From assembly GCA_946811695.1 (NCBI GenBank), contig OX328124.1, forward strand, positions 25,064,126 to 25,128,125: 64,000 nt of DNA, given 5' to 3'. Positions 55,431 through 64,000 of this stretch are shown here, piece by piece (within the stretch, counting starts at the first letter, position 1; each line of letters opens with the position of its first letter). This DNA is from Gonocerus acuteangulatus (Eukaryota > Arthropoda > Insecta > Hemiptera > Coreidae). Under the pieces are notes generated by a model, which was given only the letters and a program-made list of their open reading frames with translations, was not told where the DNA came from and did not search any database. The translations under genes were made by a program, and so were the position numbers.

Positions 55431-58400
55431 AATTTGACAGTTCTGATTATTCCAAAAGAGTTCTGATATAGTTAAAGACATGACTTATGATTTTCCCAAG
55501 AGTTCTGGTACAAGAAATGATGAGAAGTACTTTTCGACAATTATTATACTTGAAAACTGCATGTGATAAATTTGAAATTGCAACCACGGCCTATAAAAAG
55601 GAGTTCTGATTATTCCAAAAGAGTTCTGATATAGTTAAAGACATGACTTATGATTTTCTAAAGAGTTCTAATACAAGAAATGATGAGAAGTATTTTTCAA
55701 CAATTATTTTACTGGAAAACTGCATGTGGTAAATTTAAAATTGCAACCACGGCCTATAAGAAGGAGTTCTGATTATTCCAAAAGAGTTCTGATATAGTTA
55801 CAGACATGACTTATAATTTTCCCAAGATTTCTGGTACAAGAAGTGATGAGAAGTACTTTTCAACAATTATTATACTTCAAAACTGCATGTGATAAATTTG
55901 ATATTGCAACCACGGCCTATAAAAAGGAGTTCTGATTATTCCAAAAGAGTTCTGATATAGTTAAAGACATGACTTATGATTTTCCCAAGAGTTCTGATAC
56001 AAGAGCTTATCGGAAGTATTTTTAAACAATTATTATACTTAAAAATGCATGTGGTAAAATTAAAATTGCAACCACGGCCTATAAGAAGGAGTTCTGATTA
56101 GTCCAAAAGAGTTCTGATATAGTTACAGACATGACTTATGATTTTCCCAAGAGTTCTGGTACAAGAAGTGATGAGAAGTATTTTTCAGCAATTATTATAC
56201 TTGAAAACTGCATGTGATAAATTTGAAATTGCAACCACGGCCTATAAGAAGGAGTTCTGATTATTCCAAAAGAGTTCTGATATAGTTGCAGACATGACTT
56301 ATGATTTTCCCAAGAGTTCTGGTACAAGAAATGATGAGAAGTATTTTTGAACAATTATTATACTGGAAAACTACATGTGGTAAATTTAAAATTGAAACCA
56401 CGGCCTATAAGAAGGAGGTCTGATTATTCCAAAAGAGTTCTGATATAGTTACAGACATGAATTATGATTTTCCCAAGAGTTCTGGTACAAGAAGTGATGA
56501 GAAGTATTTTTCAGAAATTATTATACTTGAAAACTGCATGTGATAAATTTGAAATTGCAACCACGGCCTATAAAAAGGAGTTCTGATTATTCCAAAAGAG
56601 TTCTGATATAGTTAAAGACATGACTTATGATTTTCCAAAGAGTTCTGGGACAAGAAATGATGAGAAGTATTTTTCAACAATTATTATACTTGAACACTGC
56701 TGGTGGTAAATTTAAAATTGAAACCACGGCCTATAAGAAGGAGTTCTGATTATTCCAAAAGAGTTCTGATATAGTTACAGACATGAATTATGATTTTCCC
56801 AAGAGTTCTGGTACAAGAAGTGATGAGAAGTATTTTTCAGCAATTATTATAATTGAAAACTGCATGTGGTAAATTTAAAATTGAAACCACGGCCTATAAG
56901 AAGGAGTTCTGATTATTCCAAAAGAGTTCTGATATAGTTACAGACATGACTTATGATTTTCCCAAGAGTTCTGGTACAAGAAGTGATGAGAAGTATTTTT
57001 CAGGAATTAATATACTTGAAAACTGCATGTGATAAATTTGAAATTGCAACCACGGCCTATAAAAAGGAGTTCTGATTATTCCAAAAGAGTTCTGATATAG
57101 TTACAGACATGACTTATGATTTTCCCAAGAGTTCTGGTACAAGAAGTGATGAGAAGTATTTTTCAGCAATTATTATACTTGAAAACTGCATGTGATAAAT
57201 TTGAAATTGCAACCGCGGCCTATAAGAAGGAGTTCTGATTATTCCAAAAGAGTTCTGATATAGTTACAGACATGACTTATGATTTTCCCAAGAGTTCTGG
57301 TACATGAAGTGATGAGAAGTATTTTTCAGCAATTATTATACTTGAAAACTGCATGTGATAAATTTGAAATTGCAACCACGGCCTATAAAAAGGAGTTCTG
57401 ATTATTCCAAAAGAGTTCTGATATAGTTAAAGACATGACTTATGATTTTCCCAAGAGTTCTGATACAAGAGCTTATCGGAAGTATTTTTAAACAATTATT
57501 ATACTTAAAAATGCATGTGGTAAAATTAAAATTGCAACCACGGCCTATAAGAAGGAGTTCTGATTATTCCAAAAGAGTTCTGATATAGTTACAGACATGA
57601 CTTATGATTTTCCCAAGAGTTCTGGTACAAGAAGTGATGAGAAGTATTTTTCAGCTATTATTATGCTTGAAAACTGCATGTGATAAATTTGAAATTGCAA
57701 CCACGGCCTATAAAAAGGAGTTCTGATTATTCCAAAAGAGTTCTGATATAGTTAAAGACATGACTTATGATTTTCCCATGAGTTCTGATACAAGAGCTTA
57801 TCGGAAGTATTTTTAAACAATTATTATACTTAAAAATGCATGTGGTAAAATTAAAATTGCAACCACGGCCTATAAGAAGGAGTTCTGATTATTCCAAAAG
57901 AGTTCTGATATAGTTACAGACATGACTTATGATTTTCCCAAGAGTTCTGGTACAAGAAGTGATGAGAAGTATTTTTCAGCAATTATTATACTTGAAAACT
58001 GTATGTGATAAATTTGAAATTGCAACCACGGCCTATAAGAAGGAGTTCTGATTATTCCAAAAGAGTTCTGATATAGTTACAGACATGACTTATGATTTTC
58101 CCAAGATTTCTGGTACAAGAAATGATGAGAAGTATTTTTGAACAATTATTATACTGGAAAACTGCATGTGGTAAATTTAAAATTGAAACCACGGCCTATA
58201 AGAAGGAGTTCTGATTATTCCAAAAGAGTTCTGATATAGTTACAGACATGACTTATGATTTTCCCAAGAGTTCTGGTACAAGAAGTGATGAGAAGTATTT
58301 TTCAGCAATTATTATACTTGAAAACTGCATGTGATAAATTTGAAATTGCAACCACGGCCTATAAGAAGGAGTTCTGATTATTCCAAAAGAGTTCTGATAT

Positions 58401-59560
58401 AGTTACAGACATGACTTATGATTTTCCCAAGAGTTCTGGTACAAGAAATGATGAGAAGTATTTTTGAACAATTATTATACTGGAAAACTGCATGTGGTAA
58501 ATTTAAAATTGAAACCACGGCCTATAAGAAGGAGGTCTGATTATTCCAAAAGAGTTCTGATATAGTTACAGACATGAATTATGATTTTCCCAAGAGTTCT
58601 GGTACAAGAAGTGATGAGAAGTATTTTTCAGCAATTATTATACTTGAAAACTGCATGTGATAAATTTGAAATTGCAACCACGGCCTATAAAAAGGAGTTC
58701 TGATTATTCCAAAAGAGTTCTGATATAGTTAAAGACATGACTTATGATTTTCCAAAGAGTTCTGGGACAAGAAATGATGAGAAGTATTTTTCAACAATTA
58801 TTATACTTGAACACTGCTGGTGGTAAATTTAAAATTGAAACCACGGCCTATAAGAAGGAGTTCTGATTATTCCAAAAGAGTTCTGATATAGTTACAGACA
58901 TGAATTATGATTTTCCCAAGAGTTCTGGTACAAGAAGTGATGAGAAGTATTTTTCAGCAATTATTATAATTGAAAACTGCATGTGGTAAATTTAAAATTG
59001 AAACCACGGCCTATAAGAAGGAGTTCTGATTATTCCAAAAGAGTTCTGATATAGTTAAAGACATGAATTATGATTTTCCCAAGAGTTCTGGTACAAGAAG
59101 TGATGAGAAGTATTTTTCAGCAATTATTATACTTGAAAACTGCATGTGATAAATTTGAAATTGCAACCACGGCCTATAAGAAGGAGTTCTGATTATTCCA
59201 AAAGAGTTCTGATATAGTTACAGACATGACTTATGATTTTCCCAAGAGTTCTGGTACATGAAGTGATGAGAAGTATTTTTCAGCAATTATTATACTTTAA
59301 AACTGCATGTGATAAATTTGAAATTGCAACCACGGCCTATAAAAAGGAGTTCTGATTATTCCAAAAGAGTTCTGATATAGTTAAAGACATGACTTATGAT
59401 TTTCCCAAGAGTTCTGATACAAGAGCTTATCGGAAGTATTTTTAAACAATTATTATACTTAAAAATGCATGTGTTAAATTTAAAAGTGCGACCACGTTCT
59501 ATAAGAAGGAGTTCTGATTATTGTAAAAGTGTTCTGATATATTAAAAAACATGGAAAATG
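55431..59560. repeat. Satellite array, monomer about 163 bp, about 25 copies
   Basis: Each monomer carries GAGTTCTGATTATTCC, AAGAGTTCTGATATAGTTA, CCCAAGAGTTCTGGTAC, AAGTATTTTT, ACTGCATGTG and AACCACGGCCTATAA. GAGTTCTG occurs three times per monomer. Diagnostic variants recur at a fixed 2,117-bp distance (GGAGGTCTG at 56414 and 58531; GAACACTGCTGG at about 56692 and 58809), which equals 13 monomers. A second type, with CAAGAGCTTATCGG, recurs at about 56000, 57470, 57790 and 59420. ORFs within it are shadows. Confidence 0.95.
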
Positions 59561-59883
59561 ATTTCCTGAAGAGTTCTGATCGGAAAAAGAATTAGAAGTA
59601 TTTTTAAACAATTATTTTACTTCTAAAATGTATATTTCTGTGCATATACCTAATGTTAGAATATCTTATAATAAGTATGTCTAAATATCTTTTAGACTCT
59701 AAATAACTTTTAAATAATGTAATTTTTTTTAACTTATAAAATAAATGTTTTTCTAAAATGTACAACTTCCCTTATATAGTGTTAATAATGAACAACTTAG
59801 GTTGATGAAGATTTAATAAATATATTCTTTCTCATTCTTAGCGTTACCCGGAACTAACGGCGTGGACGTGACGTGAATATAGT

Positions 59884-59919
<36 letters not shown>

Positions 59920-59982
59920 CTTTTTTTTTAAATAACTTTAAGGGAATTTGTTAATAATTAAAATAATTACGAAATATAAAGT
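59561..59982. other. AT-rich DNA with poly-T tract
   Basis: A T-run of about 34 at 59886-59919. No gene. Confidence 0.5.
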
Positions 59983-60065
59983 ACCGTATGGTCAAGAATC
60001 AGATACCTCTACAGTATCTGCCCCTCTGGGCCCTTGTGGCCTGTTACGGGACTGATTTTTTTTTT

Positions 60066-60070
<5 letters not shown>
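59983..60070 (+). mobile_element. SINE S3 3' fragment
   Basis: CAGATACCTCTACAGTATCTG, GGCCTGTTACGGGACTG and a T-run, the same orientation-to-T-tail order as the minus-strand copy at 47905. Confidence 0.7.
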
Positions 60071-60072
<2 letters not shown>

Positions 60073-60119
<47 letters not shown>

Positions 60120-60120
60120 A
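60073..60120. repeat. (TA)n array
   Basis: TA repeats following the SINE fragment. Confidence 0.95.
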
Positions 60121-60264
60121 ATATACATTGTAGTATAATAATAGAAATTATATTATAGTATGTTGAGTTGAAATTTAAATAATCATTTGTAATGAGAATA
60201 ACTTAAAATAATTAATGAAATTTAAACTATTATATAATACAATAATAACATATTGTAATTATTT

Positions 60265-60268
<4 letters not shown>

Positions 60269-60320
<52 letters not shown>

Positions 60321-60340
60321 ATATATATACGTACATATAT
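60269..60340. repeat. (TA)n with TG variants
   Basis: TA repeats with a GTGTGTGT interruption. Confidence 0.95.
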
Positions 60341-60440
60341 ATAGTATTGTATATAGTGTGGTAAGTTTTATTACTTATTTTATTTGAGAATATATTAAAA
60401 CGTGTGGTGTGATTTGAAATTTTAAAGGTGATATTTCTTA

Positions 60441-61238
60441 TCTTTTTGGCTTTAAATCGTCATACTCGTACCAGGCTATGTTTGTAAATAATAATGACGT
60501 TTAATGGCGTATACTATTAATATAATTTATTACGCCTCGAAGTATATATTTATTATTATTAAGGGTAATATGTTTTGCAACACTATTTAAATTGTAGGTT
60601 TTCTTTGTAAATCCGGAATTATTAATGTAATTATTATCCGTCAGAATACTTGTATATATTATTATTTGTGGCCCGTATGTTTCTGTTATATCACATGTGT
60701 TTTTACATTTGACACATGTGTGCTTGGAAATTGTTTCGTCTATAGCGTTTTGTACATATTCCAATCCTTTATCCAAAATTACGTTGACATTTATACTTAA
60801 TAATATAAATTTAATATTTTTTGAATAGTCACACATTTTGCAGGTTTGGACTCTTTTTAGACTAGGCAAAGAAAGAAATGTATGTTCTGCTAAGTGGGCA
60901 GCGTTACACATTGCATCTAATGTGGTGAATGTCCTAGTATACCTCGTCGACTCGAATAGTGATGTACTATTTAGAAAAGAAGCTCTTTCCATATAATCGT
61001 TCCGTGTTATTTTACCGCGAGATATTATTCTTTCTGCCAATCGTAAAAAATGATCATCGGTACTTTGTGCGATACTTTTATATTCGGTGCTCATTCCTAT
61101 CATATGCGCTGTTATGTGTAAAAGAGAATCGAAAGCGCACGTATTGTGAACCATAATAGTTTTTCCTTGTAATTTAACGGGTTCACATAAATTGCCGTTT
61201 TTGATTATAGGGATGAAAACAGAAACATTCGATTTGAC
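60441..61238 (-). pseudogene. USP-like cysteine-protease domain of the transposase
   Basis: Within the last frame (60501-61784) VHNTCAFDSLLHI places a Cys (codon 61139-61137) in the N.C..D pattern of a ubiquitin-specific-protease Cys box. Two zinc-type pairs follow: CKMC (residues 315-318 of the frame) and CVKC (357-360), as in the USP fingers. YILRGVINYI then leads to a terminal RH directly before TAA. Beyond that stop the same frame continues for 20 codons with AWYEYDDLKPK, the usual C-terminal end of a USP His box. The stop therefore falls right after the candidate catalytic His. The substrate is unknown; assignment is by motif. Confidence 0.7.
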
Positions 61239-61865
61239 ACTATCCCATTCGGGACATTTGTCTAAATAAGTTTTTTTTTTAGGAGTGCCACATGATTTAG
61301 AACCTTTATTGGTCAACCCCATCCAGTTTTCCTCATAGTTTAGCGAATCTATAGCATCATTAGAAGAAGAATCGGATACATGATATATAACTCCCTTTTC
61401 AGCATCCTGTGAATTTTGATTATTTCCATCTGAGCTACTTTTATATAAATCATGGATATTTTCTTGAATATTTTCACAATCGGATGTTGCATTAAAGTTA
61501 TTACTGGAAATAGATAAATCCGACGTGCATATGCTTATTTGTTCCTGCTTCGGAGATATTTTGTTTTCTTGTTCCAAAGTAGCAGAGGAAATATTTTCTG
61601 CAAAATCTAATCGTAATTTGCCATCGAGATAATTTAGATGGCTAATGACAAATTTGTCTACTCTCATCGGAAGACTACCTTTAAAAACTCTTGTTTTATA
61701 TTCCGCAAAGATTGATTCTACCGAAGAAGATGTCGCAATTTCCATATCATTGTTAAAATAAGGACGCATAAGACCGGTCCACAATGGTAAAATGTTTATT
61801 AAATCTTTTATTTTCTTTGCAGCTTCTGAATTATAAAAAGCATTGACAACATTACCATTTTGCGA

Positions 61866-63140
61866 TTATAACGCAAGATTATGAGCTTTATAATATATGT
61901 CATTACTCCAATTTTGCCAAGAAGATGGAATTTCTTCGGAATCATAATCGCCTAATGATAATTCATCTTCAGTAATATTGCTTGGTTCAGGAAAATTTTC
62001 AGATTTTATGCAATTATTAAGAGATTGCAAGCATGTCTCGGCTGGTACCGGAGTTTGGTCATCCATGTATCCGATGTCTTCACTTAAAGCTACTACGATT
62101 AAAGAAAATAAAAAAGTTTGTAACACGTTTAAAGATTGCATCTTATATGCTTGTGATATGCATCTAAGATAAAATTGCCGTACTTTGTTTGGCGAATTTC
62201 GCAAACATTCCCAATTGCTCACCATTCTAATAATGTGGCTAACATCTAATCTTAGATACGAAGCAGGCATCACTATTTTTATTTTTTGTACAGAAATATT
62301 GTAACAACATTGTAAATAATGTTTTAAATCGGCACAATCTGCAAATGCACGTGCTAGAGCCACTAACAATGCGCGACTATAATCTGTCACCATTACAGAA
62401 GGAACCGTAGCACCGGCTCTACGAATTTCTAGAAGGAAATAAGTCAAGAGTGCTGCGTCGTGTTTGGTAGACAACATTTGAAATACCGGAACGGCTCGTT
62501 TATCTTTTTGAGCAATCATGCATTGATAAAGAAATATATGAGAAGATTGATTTCCGTCAGGTAATATTAATTTCTTTGCGACACTGCCTGTAGCATCCAT
62601 AGTAAAATAGGCATCTTTACTACGACTCATTATTTTCTGCATAATTATCTGCTCCTTAGACCAGTATATAACGTAGAAAGGATCCAAACCTATTCCATGT
62701 ATCGATCCGGATAGTATTGTGTATTTAAATTTTAGTAAATTAAGTATTGCATCATTGCTATTAATATCCAAACGATTATCAATTTCATGCTGTTTGGCTT
62801 TGCGCAGGACGGACGACGAATATAAAATAGGAGGATTTTTATCGCCAAAATCCATTATTTCTTTTGCTTTTTCATTACACCAAACTGACGCATGTTTTTT
62901 CGTATCTACTAAAAAGCCAGAAATTGTCTTACGAAGGGAGCCTTTTAATTGTCTTTTCTTTCTATGAATAATTTGACTATTAAAGCCTGTTAAGAAGCAA
63001 TCAAATATTCCATCCTGTTTATCGTACGGTTTTTTTAGCATTTTACCATGTAATGTTGCTTTGCATTCTTTACATGTGCCGTAAAATCGCACAAAACATT
63101 GAGCATCATGCCTTGGGAATACTGTTGCATGTGAAAGCAC
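61866..63140 (-). pseudogene. MULE/NOF transposase DDE core segment
   Basis: The 424-residue middle frame of the broken protein. Its apparent start (GTG) is only the frame edge; real coding continues from the N-terminal frame through the frameshift. Asp residues 182 and 253 of this frame sit in MDATG and VTDYS, the usual positions of the first two DDE residues in Mutator/NOF transposases. The third acidic residue may be the Glu of ALSEDIG. The catalytic residues are intact, so loss of function is due to the frameshift and stops. Confidence 0.8.
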
Positions 63141-63603
63141 ATGGTATTTTCGTTTGTTCCCATATCTTTAAAGCAAAAACATTAGTCCATTCTCCTGGCT
63201 TTAACTTCATGTATCGACGAGTGGTATATTGTTTTACTACCGGCTTTATGTCGTCCCAATTTTTTTCGGAAATAATTAACCGAAAATTTATATAACTCAA
63301 TTGTTTATTTCTCGATGAACTTTCCAAAATACTCATTTCATACTCGGCGGATTCATCTTGGACGGTATTTTCGATATTGTTCTGTAAATTAAATGTTTTT
63401 AACAGAGCACTGTATATACCTCGTCTATCTGTATTCAGTATGGTATATATATGTTTCGGACTTAAATGAGATTTTAACTCCTCCATTTTCTCACTGATTT
63501 TTAAGTAAATTGAGTTTGATGGTGGAAAACATTTTCCATTTGCATCTAAACTTCTATATTCTGGATCTATTAATATTTCCATTAACTTTTCCTGGTTGTA
63601 CAT

Positions 63604-63887
63604 TTTAAAAAGAATATAATTGTATTATTATTTTTTTAAAGTAGAAGAATTAAAAAAAAAAAGGAAGTAGAAAATCAGTATATAGAGAAAATATACAAAG
63701 AGCTACAGCAAATATCTGTGTGTGAATGAACCTCTGCAAATATCTCTCTGCGATTATAGATCTCACAACTGACTGAAAGAAGTTAGTCTGTGATTCCCAG
63801 TAGTCGGAGTGGGGAAATGCCACCCCCTCTACCATCCCCTCGTCTAGCACTCAAGGTCAGTCTGGTGTCTTGCTTCGATTTGTTTCT
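63604..63887. other. 5' flank of the Mutator-like ORF
   Basis: No gene. The 66-codon frame at 63650-63850 has no recognisable domain. I could not find an inverted partner of this sequence in 60000-60440. Confidence 0.45.
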
Positions 63888-64000
63888 AAAATTTTCCTCC
63901 GACGAAAAGTAGCTATTGAGCAGCACTCATGACAGATTTTATTAAACAAGGTCGATACATTTTTATCGATCCTACCAGGTAGACACTGAAAATGACCCTC
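63888..64000 (+). mobile_element. Type 2 left arm at the window edge
   Basis: TTTTCCTCCGACGAAAAGTAG, TTATCGATCCTACC and GACACTGAAAATGACC match the left arm at 4064-4192. A (TA)n array is expected just beyond the edge. Confidence 0.75.

Larger units (their letters stand above)
60441..63603 (-). pseudogene. NOF-type Mutator transposase fused to USP-like protease domain, three lesions
   Basis: One reading of about 1,040 residues is interrupted by a one-base frameshift in the overlap 63106-63167, TAA at 61866-61868 and TAA at 60501-60503; otherwise it is open and in frame. N-terminal part (63106-63603): LSPKHIYTILNTDRRG and W...LKIWEQTK, as in other animal NOF-like proteins. Transposase core (61866-63140): a CKECKATLHG block, YFTMDATGSV with first catalytic Asp (codon 62597-62595), VMVTDYSRALL with second Asp (62384-62382), and LRLDVSHIIRMVSNW. 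After the first stop, in frame, KIKDLINILPLWTGLM and LPMRVDKFVISHL close the transposase. A charged linker follows, then the protease-like domain. No terminal inverted repeats were identified. The element probably inserted in, or upstream of, the decarboxylase gene. Confidence 0.85.

Noticed and set aside
55431..59560. CRISPR-like array
   Set aside because: The repeats are contiguous 163-bp satellite monomers without unique spacers, in a eukaryotic gene.
60959..61156. Plus-strand frame at 60959-61156 and those at 61978, 62719 and 63053
   Set aside because: Antisense shadows of the Mutator-like protein.

Overview
This is a eukaryotic, intron-bearing, AT-rich and very repeat-dense window, most likely from an arthropod genome. 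The evidence is eight spliced exons of a PLP decarboxylase of the GAD/CSAD/aspartate 1-decarboxylase family whose residues look closest to insect black-type proteins, together with Helitron, mariner-like, NOF-type Mutator and tRNA-derived SINE sequences. The species call is inference.

Only two host genes are well supported. (1) A minus-strand decarboxylase occupies 25446 to 54840. Eight exons join in one open frame (345 codons, catalytic NPHK lysine present); its 5' part lies beyond the right edge. (2) An intronless 469-residue MFSD12-like major facilitator transporter (49648-51057, minus) sits inside the decarboxylase intron 47429-53995, on the same strand.

Layout. 1-25 kb: mobile DNA, with a 790-bp fold-back element, a 1.24-kb Helitron carrying the helicase C-terminus, several (TA)n-centred elements, SINEs, MITEs and an RNase H remnant. 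25.4-27.8 kb: the last four decarboxylase exons. 27.8-47.0 kb: one 19.2-kb intron filled with Helitron-like elements, a DDE-transposase remnant, a 1.2-kb TIR element, tandem repeats and a 1.73-kb fold-back palindrome. 47.0-54.8 kb: four more exons, the nested transporter and further SINEs and MITEs. 55.4-59.5 kb: a satellite of about 163-bp monomers containing a 2,117-bp (13-monomer) higher-order duplication. 60.4-63.6 kb: a recently dead NOF-type Mutator transposase joined to a C-terminal ubiquitin-specific-protease-like domain. 63.6-64 kb: the start of another (TA)n-centred element.

The most interesting items are the Mutator transposase plus USP-like fusion with three point lesions; a set of repeat families that share one plan (hairpin arm, short conserved tail, internal (TA)n array, then tandem modules with a common motif and often a variable poly-G tract); and the higher-order satellite next to decarboxylase exons.
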